A stretch of 20,281 nucleotides of DNA from an uncultured Eubacteriales bacterium (GTDB taxonomy: Bacteria > Bacillota > Clostridia > Oscillospirales > Acutalibacteraceae): assembly GCA_900316925.1 (NCBI GenBank), contig ONEU01000192.1, positions 1-20,281 of the forward strand. Reading direction: 5' to 3'. Under the pieces are notes generated by a model. The model was not told the origin of the DNA and made no database searches. It worked only from the letters and a program-made list of their open reading frames with translations. Positions within the stretch are counted from its first letter, which is position 1. The number at the start of each line of letters is the position of its first letter. The translations under genes and the position numbers were made by a program. Of the stretch, positions 6,663-14,227 are shown in pieces.

Positions 6663-9359
6663 TCATTCACGTCCAAAGCGGTTAAACAGCTTGGAGATAC
6701 CGGATGACTTTTTCTGTGCCAGGGCGGGATTGAGAATGTTGAGCAGGAACTCCTTCACGCTCTTGTCGCAGTCCCTTGCTTTGCTGATCTTGATATCCAG
6801 TCCGGGAACCTGGTAGTTGGCAAGCTGTTCCGTGATCGCATCCCTGAGGGACGATCTCACCAGTTCCAGATAGTCCTCCGGGACATCAGGGATTTTGTAG
6901 GGGAGGACGGCGGCGCTTCCGAGAGCGATGAGCTGACGGTCAGGATTGATCTTGCTGTTGCGCTCCAGGATCTGATTGACATAGACTTCGGAGATAAAGG
7001 AACGCTCCTCTGAATCCAGCATGGTCAGCAGGGCAAAGTGGACATTGCCGCTGAGCAGCTTCTCGGAATGTTCTACCAATTTGGTGAAATACTTGCTCCG
7101 GATGAACTCATCCGACAGCACAATGCGATAGGAAGCGTAGCGCAGAATCGCATCCAGCGTCCTTGCTTCGCTGTCGGCGGCTCTCTCATAGATTTTGATA
7201 AACTCCGACATCAGGGAGCTGCGGGGTGTTTTCTGTAGCTTCTTCGCCCAGCGGGAAAGGGCTTCAAACACCTGGTCCTTGATCTCGGGTTCAAAGCTGT
7301 ACATCAGCAGCCGCTTATCCACCATATCGAAGATCTTCCCGGCAGCGGTGTTGGTGATGCTGCATTTCTGTACCAGCGTCATCAGATTTGAAGACTGGTG
7401 CACGGTGAAGGTCTTGCTTGCGGACATAAAGAAGTGAATACCGGTTTTTTCATTGTTGCCCAATGCTTTCATGGCATTGTTCAGGGAGGTGATGAGCGTG
7501 CCGTCAACACGGTTCTGCAGATCGACACGGTGCGCCAGAAATTCTTCTATGCTGTCAATCGTGATCTGCGGGAACTTGCACATCCACTCGCAGACCTTGA
7601 TACTGCTCATTTCATACTGATCCATGAGGATATCGAACCAGTGATAGGCTTTTTCGGGCGACTGATGAATCAGCATGACGCCGACGTTGTAGGTAAGGAA
7701 ATCCATGAGCTGTTCGGAATGGGAGATCTTGCTCAGGATCCGCATTAGCCGTTCTTCGTCATCCAGCAGCATCATTACGCTCTGGTAGAAGAAGGACATT
7801 TTGATCTGACTGCTGAAAATCGTCTCTGCCATGTGTCCCTGGTTGTGGAGCATGGTGATCATCATATCGAGCATGGTTTCCACGTCGTCCGGACTTGCCT
7901 GGGGCATCGTCTGCAGGAACTGCGCCAGCCGGTAGTCGTTGATATACTCGGCGAGCATCGGCTGCATCAGTTCAGAGAGCACGGAGTCCTTCATAACCTT
8001 CCAGTTTTTTGTGAGGGAAGCTTCACCCTGACCGCTGCCCATCAGCGTGGAACGGATGCTCTCGGAAATACAGGCGCTGACTTCACTCTCACGGCGGCAC
8101 TGTTTTCCCATTTTTGTCATAATCTCCAACAGGGGATAGTTGTTATTCTTATCGCTGCCCGAAAAGCCGGGGTACAGCGACAGGCAGTTCTGCAAAAGCT
8201 GGTCGGTGAGCTGCTGTGCCGGCAGACCGGATTTCGTGAGATTTTTCAGGTGAAACAGCGTCTGATCGTATACCGCATTCTCACGGTTGTTCATCAGGTA
8301 GTGATAGGCGTCAAACAGTTCGGGGACATTGATCTCCTCCGGCTTGGACACCGACGAGGTGAGAACGCTGCCGCAGAACAGCTCCAGTTCACGGGAATAC
8401 TCATCTACTGCCCGGTAATAGGGATTATCCAGATTCTTGGGTTCGTATTCGATGGTCTCCTGTTCGGCATCAAGAATGCAGAACTGACCGTCGGCATTCT
8501 GTGAGATCTGGAAACAGCTTTCGTCGAAGGGGTGATAGCCGGCAATCAGGAAAAACGGGATTTTCGGAACCGTATCAATATCCACCCCTTCTCCGACGGG
8601 GCCGGCAGGATAGAACAGTTTTGCATCGGGTTTATTGTTGAGGTTGGAAATATTGGTATTGAAGGTGATTCTTTTGGCAAGCCCCATGGGGATACAGTAG
8701 CTGATGGCGGTAATCCATAGCTCCACGTTCTTGGGAATATCCCGGATGAGCAGCACACGCTGTTGTGTTTCACTGCGCCGCAGCTGGTCAAGAATAAACG
8801 CAACCGCAGCTGTGAATAGCTTGCCTCTTCCGCTCCTGACAAATGCCCTGGCCATCTCAAACGGAACGCCGGCACCTTCCGGAAGGGATGAGGACAGTTC
8901 CTTGAGATAAGGCGGCTCAAAGTTGGCCGGCTCGTTCATATAATAATTATCCTCATGCTCAAGGTGGGCGTCCCACACAGAAGCGCCCATCCACCGGCAG
9001 GGGTAATCCTCAAAGCTGCCTACCAGACACTGCTTGATGTGGATACCGCTGCGGTGAAGTCTCTCCTTGAGAGGATTCTTACAATGCACCCGGCCAAAGT
9101 CAAAGAGAAAGGCATCGGCATTACCGGTGGCATGGGTGTAGAGATAAGAGCCGAAGGTATTGATATTGGTGTCTTTTTCCTTGGAGCAATTATTATAGAC
9201 AAGCAGATCATACAGTCTGCTGTAGTTGTTTACCTTCTGACCGGAAAACAGCTCCTGGCTGAGAGAGTAAACACCATAGCCGCTTTTGCGGATGATTTTT
9301 CCGTTATTCAGAAGATCTCGCTGCGGAATACATTCCGTATAAATGATCTGATCTAACAT
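6663..9359 (-). CDS. GAP1-like GTPase-associated protein (large)
   Basis: Last gene of the minus-strand operon, 898 residues, with no signal peptide or membrane helix. The N-terminal part (about 1-130; IIYTECIPQRD, SGYGVYSLS, FLFDFGRVH) is followed by a segment at 200-237 reading RVLLIRDIP...LWITAISYCIP...AKRITFNTNIS. That order, a VLL strand, then a helix with a 'YxIP' turn, then a (I/L)TF(N/S)T strand, matches what I recall of GTPase-associated protein 1 (GAP1) families. Those occur beside TRAFAC GTPases in predicted NTP-dependent conflict systems. The remaining 600 residues are helical and repeat-like, without recognisable motifs. I set the start at ATG 9359: AAAGGA (9371-9376) is eight bases upstream of it, but only two bases from the alternative ATG at 9365. 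A 54-base gap separates it from the GTPase gene. The family call comes from memory and is moderate. A catalytic role is not visible. Confidence 0.65.
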   Translation of the reverse strand: MLDQIIYTECIPQRDLLNNGKIIRKSGYGVYSLSQELFSGQKVNNYSRLYDLLVYNNCSKEKDTNINTFGSYLYTHATGNADAFLFDFGRVHCKNPLKERLHRSGIHIKQCLVGSFEDYPCRWMGASVWDAHLEHEDNYYMNEPANFEPPYLKELSSSLPEGAGVPFEMARAFVRSGRGKLFTAAVAFILDQLRRSETQQRVLLIRDIPKNVELWITAISYCIPMGLAKRITFNTNISNLNNKPDAKLFYPAGPVGEGVDIDTVPKIPFFLIAGYHPFDESCFQISQNADGQFCILDAEQETIEYEPKNLDNPYYRAVDEYSRELELFCGSVLTSSVSKPEEINVPELFDAYHYLMNNRENAVYDQTLFHLKNLTKSGLPAQQLTDQLLQNCLSLYPGFSGSDKNNNYPLLEIMTKMGKQCRRESEVSACISESIRSTLMGSGQGEASLTKNWKVMKDSVLSELMQPMLAEYINDYRLAQFLQTMPQASPDDVETMLDMMITMLHNQGHMAETIFSSQIKMSFFYQSVMMLLDDEERLMRILSKISHSEQLMDFLTYNVGVMLIHQSPEKAYHWFDILMDQYEMSSIKVCEWMCKFPQITIDSIEEFLAHRVDLQNRVDGTLITSLNNAMKALGNNEKTGIHFFMSASKTFTVHQSSNLMTLVQKCSITNTAAGKIFDMVDKRLLMYSFEPEIKDQVFEALSRWAKKLQKTPRSSLMSEFIKIYERAADSEARTLDAILRYASYRIVLSDEFIRSKYFTKLVEHSEKLLSGNVHFALLTMLDSEERSFISEVYVNQILERNSKINPDRQLIALGSAAVLPYKIPDVPEDYLELVRSSLRDAITEQLANYQVPGLDIKISKARDCDKSVKEFLLNILNPALAQKKSSGISKLFNRFGRE

Positions 9360-9413
9360 AAGCATCGTCCTTTGAAAGCTTTTTTGGGGAACGGGAGGCG
9401 AGCTTGCCGGAAA

Positions 9414-10547
9414 TCAATTCACAAACGGAATGATACCCTCATTGGCAAGCATCCACATCAGCGGGTCATACACACGATGAGGAGTGACCCTTGCAAGCTG
9501 GTTTTCACCTGTGGGCGGCTGTCCGAAGCTGGATACGCCAAAGAAACGGACTTTTTCGATATTGAAGTTCGAGTGGATCGCATTGAGGAAGGCAGTCTCG
9601 TTATTTTCGATCAGCCATCTCTTGATCTCCTCATTGACAGCGTCGGCATCGGGTACATAGAAGCCCTTCTTGGTGACGTGAGGGCTGGGCTGCATGACAC
9701 GCGCACCCTTGGCAAAGGTGTGTTTCACGGCGTCGATCTTCGAGAAGACAATGGCTACTTCTTTGTTGATGGCGGCATTTTCTTTGATATGGAGATTATT
9801 ACGCAGGTACCGGGCAATATCGCTCACGATCACGCCGCCGTTCTGCTGGCCGATCATCGTGTCGGTTCCGCCGGACCAGGTATAGATGTTTCTCTCCACC
9901 TTGTTTTTCACGCCGGGAAGAGCCAGCGGGTCAAAGAGGATGAACAGGCATTTGGAGCCGTTCAGGTAACGGCAGACTCTTTCGTTAAGCTTTTCATATT
10001 CCTCGCCTGCGCCGTCAAAAAACGTCAGGGAATATACATCTCTCGACTGCTTGCTCAGGTCGTGGGCATCGGTGATCTTCCAGAGCTGCGGAGGCGGCAT
10101 CTCCAGATGCTCTTCCGTCTTATCCACAGGCTCCGGATAATCCGGGTTATAGATGTGGTTGACGTTTTCCTGGAACATACGCTTGGTATCGTCGCTCACC
10201 GGCTCGAACACAAAGGGGAGACGGTTATCATTCATCAGCTCGTACATCATGGTGGTGAGGAAATTACTTTTGCCGGACTGGGGTACACCCACGATGCTGA
10301 AGCGCATATTCTTTTTATAGTCAAACAGTCCGTTTGGAAGGGACTCCTTGCAGAAGTTGCAGATGAGACCTGCTGTTCTGCCCAGACATTCCGGACAGTT
10401 GCAGACAGGAGTTCTTTCAAAGAGATTATCCATCAGGGATTGGGGAATGGTTTTGGTGGGATTCTTGGAACAAACGTATGTAACGTCCTTGCTTTTGAGC
10501 TGTTTCAGGCAGTAAGGACAGGTGATGCTTTTAAACAGATAAGACAC
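9414..10547 (-). CDS. Zinc-ribbon P-loop GTPase (TRAFAC / double-GTPase type)
   Basis: A 377-residue cytoplasmic GTPase. The N-terminus holds Cys clusters expected to bind zinc: CPYC (10-13), C26, C49/C51 with C54, and CNFC (63-66). The GTPase domain starts at about 80. Walker A is GVPQSGKS (87-94), the switch II / Walker B region is FFDGAGEEY (176-184), the base-specificity motif is the variant SKID (269-272) in place of NKxD, and GVSSFG (337-342) sits at the G5 position. These fit the TRAFAC-class GTPases that Pfam groups as 'DO-GTPase' in conflict systems. The start is GTG at 10547, supported by AGGAGGAG five bases upstream; no better ATG exists. The gap to the preceding stop is 14 bases, so the genes are tightly coupled. 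It should be the nucleotide switch of the three-protein system. The subfamily assignment is recalled, not searched. Confidence 0.82.
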   Translation of the reverse strand: MSYLFKSITCPYCLKQLKSKDVTYVCSKNPTKTIPQSLMDNLFERTPVCNCPECLGRTAGLICNFCKESLPNGLFDYKKNMRFSIVGVPQSGKSNFLTTMMYELMNDNRLPFVFEPVSDDTKRMFQENVNHIYNPDYPEPVDKTEEHLEMPPPQLWKITDAHDLSKQSRDVYSLTFFDGAGEEYEKLNERVCRYLNGSKCLFILFDPLALPGVKNKVERNIYTWSGGTDTMIGQQNGGVIVSDIARYLRNNLHIKENAAINKEVAIVFSKIDAVKHTFAKGARVMQPSPHVTKKGFYVPDADAVNEEIKRWLIENNETAFLNAIHSNFNIEKVRFFGVSSFGQPPTGENQLARVTPHRVYDPLMWMLANEGIIPFVN

Positions 10548-10561
10548 GATTTCTCCTCCTC

Positions 10562-13500
10562 TTATGGTACCTTTAAGCTATTGACATCAGAGGGTACGGT
10601 AGCATAGCGCAGCATATCCTCATCAGAGATCATAATACGCAGGATAGTTCCTTTTTTCAGGCCGAGCTGAGCAAAGCCGGTCAGCGGTATCGAAATGCGG
10701 TTGCCGGTAAGATGCGTCTCGTGGAAGGTAAACAGAATCTTGAGATCGTTATCTGTCATGCTCCAGGGCATTTCTCCGGATTCCAGGCAAGACAGGAATA
10801 CCTTGGGCATCATGCCGCCCTCACATTCGATAATAAGCTGCGGGTCTTCGGCGTTCTTCCGTTTCAGGAAGCCCTTGTTCCAGAGGATCTTGTAGCGCAG
10901 CTCATCCTTCGGCTTATTGTTGATCTTGATATGGGAAGGATTGGAGTAGATCGCATTGCCGTCGGTGGTCTGGTATTCGCCGATGACGGTCACGCAGAGT
11001 TCTTTTTCCGGTACCTTCGGAATAATAATCATGTTGCCGTTTCTGCGGTACTCATCGGTACTGACCATCACAGAGCGTCCCTTGATGACATCCTGTTCGG
11101 TTCCCCAGACAGGCTGATCGAGGACTTCATTGACAATGTAGTGGAGCTGTACGAGTTCGGCAGGCATATCCTTGATGATGACACGCAGGGTATTGTTTTC
11201 GGCGTAGGTGTTTTCCTTGTCGATCTCACAGGGCTTTACACCGGAGATGCTGAATACATCACAGATAATACCGCTCTTGCCGGTGGAGGATACCACGGCG
11301 GCTTTGATCGACATCCCCATATCCAGCGGGAAGCTGCACATATTGCTGCTGCTGGCAACAAAGGTGAGGACTTCAGGCTCCAGAACGGAATCAATATGCT
11401 GGCTCGAAAGCTGTCTGCCAATGAGATTGCTGTTGAAGCTATCGCCGACTCTTCTGATGAAGATGGTATCGTTTTTCTTGGAGGTCTCTGACCATCTGAC
11501 GGTAACATTCTGATCTTTGAAGCGGGCAGTAATGTTTTCCAGCATACAGGGCGGTTCTTCCGCAACGATGGACTCAGTGACGATACCGTCGCTGAAGCTG
11601 GGATGTCCGTCAAATTCATAGATGCATTGTAAACGGTAAGTATAGGAGGCATTTTTCTCCAGATGGGTGTCACTGAAATCATTGAGTGCCTGGGCAGAAA
11701 TGATCTTGGTATGGTCATCTGCTTCCTTAGAGGGAACGCCGCCCTTGCTGCGCAGCACACGAACGCCCATGCAGTTCTGCGGAAGATCCCAGTGGAAGGT
11801 ACAGGTACCGTTGCGGTAATCCATTTTCAGTTTTTTGCTGTCCAGTTCAAAAGTTGTATCAATGGTGGTACGGGAAGGTCTGGAATAGGTGCCGTAGCGA
11901 CCGGAGAACACGGCATATCCGTAACGCATACCGGCCACGACCTTATCGTCCTCAAAGGAGGTTTCGGTGACCTGGTTGGCGATCTCGATACCGTCGTCCG
12001 GACTGAGCGGAACACTGCCGTCCTTACGCACGATCCGATAGGTAATTCCGAAGTCATCAGCAGGAACCCAGGAGAGGGAAACGGTAGTCTTGGCATCATC
12101 TGTTTTCAGAACAGTGCTCAGACGCTCCGGATGCTTCGGCGGATAGGATTTGATAATATCTACAGCCGGTTTATAGTCTCTGACAAAGTTTGTAATGAAG
12201 AAACACTGCTTGACCTGATCTTCCTTGGGAAGATTGGGGTCGGGCATATTGCTGGCGGCCTTTTCCAGACGGCTGTTGATGAGACGTTTGGAGGCTTCGA
12301 GCTTCAGCTCCGGATTCTGTCCGAGGATGATTTCCAGTTTTCTGCTGGCCTGTGAGAAGCACTGTCTGTCCATCAGGACCTGCAGCTCATGGAGGGGCTT
12401 TTCATACTTCTTGCGGTTCTCGGAGAGCTTGGCTTCAAGCCGGGAGATGCCGGGATAATAGGGATTGGCTCTCTTGGCGTTGTCAAGCTGTTTTTCGGCC
12501 TCCAGGAACTCCATATCGTCAATGGCTTTCTCGGCAATGCTGCAGTAACGGTCAAAGAAGCGGTACTCCAGAATGGAGAAGCCGCAGGAGCAGCTTTGTG
12601 CCAGTGCCGGAATCTTCTTTTTGCAGGCAGGATTCGGACAGGTGATGTACAGATTATTGCCGCAGGCTTTACAGACGGCGTTTTCGGCCTCCTCACGGGT
12701 GGTGAAGCGAGCGGTATTGAAGCAGGAGGGGCAGGAGATATAGAAATCTGCCGACAGCGGCTCATAGGGATCGTTGATCTGGTTGGTTTCGGCGTTGTAG
12801 AGGGCAAGTGCCAGGTTCCTGTCTGGGAAGAAGGTCTGAATGGTATTCAGGCAGGTTTCGGCAAAGCCGGGATCCTTCTTGAAGCCGTCAGGAGCGGATT
12901 TCAGCAGCGTAAAATAGTCCCTGTGCCGGAGCACGATCAGGGAGTTTTCATAGCGGCGGCGGTTCTTCTCGTTATTGAAGACCTGGTCGGCGGCAGTCGA
13001 GAACAGCTTTGCCAGCAAAACGCCCAGTTCGTCGGCGTCTGTGGAGGCTTCGATCGCAAAGTTCCTCGCCATGGCGCAAAGATCGCCTGTCAGTTTACTT
13101 CTGTACAAAAGTTTATCATGGTTTTTTTTACCGTCAAAATAGCACAGCAGATCAAACAGGTTTTCTACATCCTTCGCCCAGGGAAAGCTGATGTCTTTGC
13201 TGTTGCGGAATGCGTTCAGACCATCCTCAATTTCCTGCATCGCTGCCGGCTCAAAGAAGAAGTCATGAACATTCAGCAGCTGCGTCCTTTTCTGAACATG
13301 GAAGCCCTTTTCCTTATAGAGCTGTTCCACGGTTTTGGTATTAAGACCGAGCGTATTGCTGATGCTGCACACCTGAGCAGACGTTACTTCCGGAGTAAGA
13401 CCCTTTTTCAGACCGGCGAGCTGAATATCAAGCAGCAGATCAAGCTGTGACAGGCGCTGTGCTTTGAGACGTTCCGCTTCCTGCTTACAGAGATTGGGGG

Positions 13501-13687
13501 TCATCAGAACCTTCTCCATGTCGTCATACATGGCCAGAAGCTGATTGATCTTTGCAGGTTCACTACTGATGCTGCGCTGCTCCTCCTTTTCTTTTTTCCA
13601 GTCCTCGAGCTTTCTCCGGATCGTCTGGGGAAAATCAGGGGGATCAAACGGGATTTTCAGAATGTCGAAATAGTTTTGTCTGTCCAT
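10562..13687 (-). CDS. J-like / zinc-ribbon / TPR / Fn3-like scaffold protein
   Basis: First gene of the operon, 1041 residues, with no signal peptide or membrane segment. Residues 1-75 (YFDILKIPFDPP..., then a Lys/Glu-rich helix) resemble a J-type helical module but lack the HPD tripeptide needed to stimulate Hsp70. Residues 80-300 are helical. A double zinc ribbon follows: CPSC (319-322) with CKAC (339-342), then C350/C355 with C366/C368. Residues 375-520 are TPR-like (IAEKAIDDMEFLEAEKQLDNA, then ANPYYPG). From about 521 to the end, several beta-sandwich domains resemble fibronectin type III (TVSLSWVPADDFGITYRIVRKDG; CTFHWDLPQNCMGVRVLRSKGG; VTVRWSETSKKNDTIFIRR). Fn3 repeats in a cytosolic protein suggest an assembly scaffold. 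AAAGGA lies eight bases before the ATG. It most likely works with the GTPase 14 bases downstream. No specific family name is claimed. Confidence 0.75.
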   Translation of the reverse strand: MDRQNYFDILKIPFDPPDFPQTIRRKLEDWKKEKEEQRSISSEPAKINQLLAMYDDMEKVLMTPNLCKQEAERLKAQRLSQLDLLLDIQLAGLKKGLTPEVTSAQVCSISNTLGLNTKTVEQLYKEKGFHVQKRTQLLNVHDFFFEPAAMQEIEDGLNAFRNSKDISFPWAKDVENLFDLLCYFDGKKNHDKLLYRSKLTGDLCAMARNFAIEASTDADELGVLLAKLFSTAADQVFNNEKNRRRYENSLIVLRHRDYFTLLKSAPDGFKKDPGFAETCLNTIQTFFPDRNLALALYNAETNQINDPYEPLSADFYISCPSCFNTARFTTREEAENAVCKACGNNLYITCPNPACKKKIPALAQSCSCGFSILEYRFFDRYCSIAEKAIDDMEFLEAEKQLDNAKRANPYYPGISRLEAKLSENRKKYEKPLHELQVLMDRQCFSQASRKLEIILGQNPELKLEASKRLINSRLEKAASNMPDPNLPKEDQVKQCFFITNFVRDYKPAVDIIKSYPPKHPERLSTVLKTDDAKTTVSLSWVPADDFGITYRIVRKDGSVPLSPDDGIEIANQVTETSFEDDKVVAGMRYGYAVFSGRYGTYSRPSRTTIDTTFELDSKKLKMDYRNGTCTFHWDLPQNCMGVRVLRSKGGVPSKEADDHTKIISAQALNDFSDTHLEKNASYTYRLQCIYEFDGHPSFSDGIVTESIVAEEPPCMLENITARFKDQNVTVRWSETSKKNDTIFIRRVGDSFNSNLIGRQLSSQHIDSVLEPEVLTFVASSSNMCSFPLDMGMSIKAAVVSSTGKSGIICDVFSISGVKPCEIDKENTYAENNTLRVIIKDMPAELVQLHYIVNEVLDQPVWGTEQDVIKGRSVMVSTDEYRRNGNMIIIPKVPEKELCVTVIGEYQTTDGNAIYSNPSHIKINNKPKDELRYKILWNKGFLKRKNAEDPQLIIECEGGMMPKVFLSCLESGEMPWSMTDNDLKILFTFHETHLTGNRISIPLTGFAQLGLKKGTILRIMISDEDMLRYATVPSDVNSLKVP

Positions 13688-13806
13688 GGTTCATGTCCTT
13701 TCTGCTGCTTTTTGAATTTGGTGATTGAACGGTTAACGGGATCCGGTTCCACGGTTTACATCATCATGCAGCTTTGTTTAAGATGAATAGAAATATTCAA
13801 AAATAT

Positions 13807-13820
13807 TTGTTAGTTAACAA
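13807..13820. promoter_or_regulatory. Inverted repeat over the predicted start site, candidate operator
   Basis: TTGTTA-GT-TAACAA is a 6-bp inverted repeat with a two-base centre, lying directly after the -10 box and spanning the expected transcription start. This is a classic repressor position. It could also be a chance AT-rich palindrome. No repressor gene is present in the operon. Confidence 0.4.
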
Positions 13821-13821
13821 T

Positions 13822-13850
13822 ATTATAGCCAATATCTCATTATTTGTCAA
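13822..13850 (-). promoter_or_regulatory. Perfect consensus sigma-A promoter of the GTPase operon
   Basis: Read on the minus strand, TTGACA (13850-13845) is followed by exactly 17 bases and TATAAT (13827-13822). Transcription should start near 13815, leaving a leader of about 130 bases before the ATG at 13687. An unregulated promoter of this quality would be strong, which suggests that repression matters here. Confidence 0.85.
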
Positions 13851-13859
13851 TCATTATTC

Positions 13860-14149
13860 CGCTATTTGCGCAGCACCAGCGGGGGTTCGACGCTGTGTTG
13901 TCATGCCGGAGACCGCTTGCGTGACGACATGGCAGCGATTCTATCGGTTATTACGGCACGGTCGTTCACCTCTGAGTATCCGGGACTGCTTTTTTGTAGG
14001 AGGAACCCGATATCGGGCAGGCTCTGTTCAGGGCATTACTGCCAATGATTGTGGTCAGGGAGAATTATCTTTCTATCACGGCGGGTTAACGATGTTATTC
14101 CTTACAAAAATACCTGACATGGTATGGCAAAAACGGAGATTTTCCCGAT
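13860..14149. other. Intergenic stretch with a structured G/C-rich patch
   Basis: This lies between the divergent promoters. I accept no coding frame here: the plus-strand frame across 13774-14196 has no ribosome-binding site and no protein-like character. It contains a hairpin at 13892-13936, with a GCTG/CAGC base, a three-base bulge and an 11-bp helix (13896-13906 with 13919-13929) including two G.U pairs. A short palindrome, CCCGATATCGGG, lies at 14006-14017. The patch is richer in G/C than its A/T-rich flanks. It could be a small RNA, a leader element or decayed sequence. Confidence 0.3.
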
Positions 14150-14176
14150 TTGATGTGGTGCGATCCTTCAGATTCG

Positions 14177-14205
14177 ATTATAATGATAAAAGATAACATT
14201 ATAAT
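14177..14205 (+). promoter_or_regulatory. 9-bp inverted repeat carrying two TATAAT boxes, upstream of the M60 gene
   Basis: ATTATAATG (14177-14185) and CATTATAAT (14197-14205) are perfect inverted repeats with an 11-base spacer. Each arm contains TATAAT on the plus strand (14179-14184 and 14200-14205). The first TATAAT is the likely -10 of the M60 gene, but the position 17 bases upstream of it (TGGTGC) is a poor -35, so an activator or an alternative sigma factor may be needed. The repeat ends 22 bases before the start codon and could equally be an operator or an mRNA hairpin. Confidence 0.45.
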
Positions 14206-14227
14206 AACATGAGAGGAGTATGATCCT

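Noticed and set aside
9372..10607. Long 411-codon plus-strand frame antisense to the GTPase gene
   Set aside because: The minus strand encodes Walker A, switch and zinc motifs with a strong Shine-Dalgarno. The plus-strand frame has no motif and no ribosome-binding site.
13774..14196. Plus-strand 140-codon frame between the divergent operons
   Set aside because: No Shine-Dalgarno, starts inside the promoter of the opposite operon, and shows no domain-like or hydropathy pattern.
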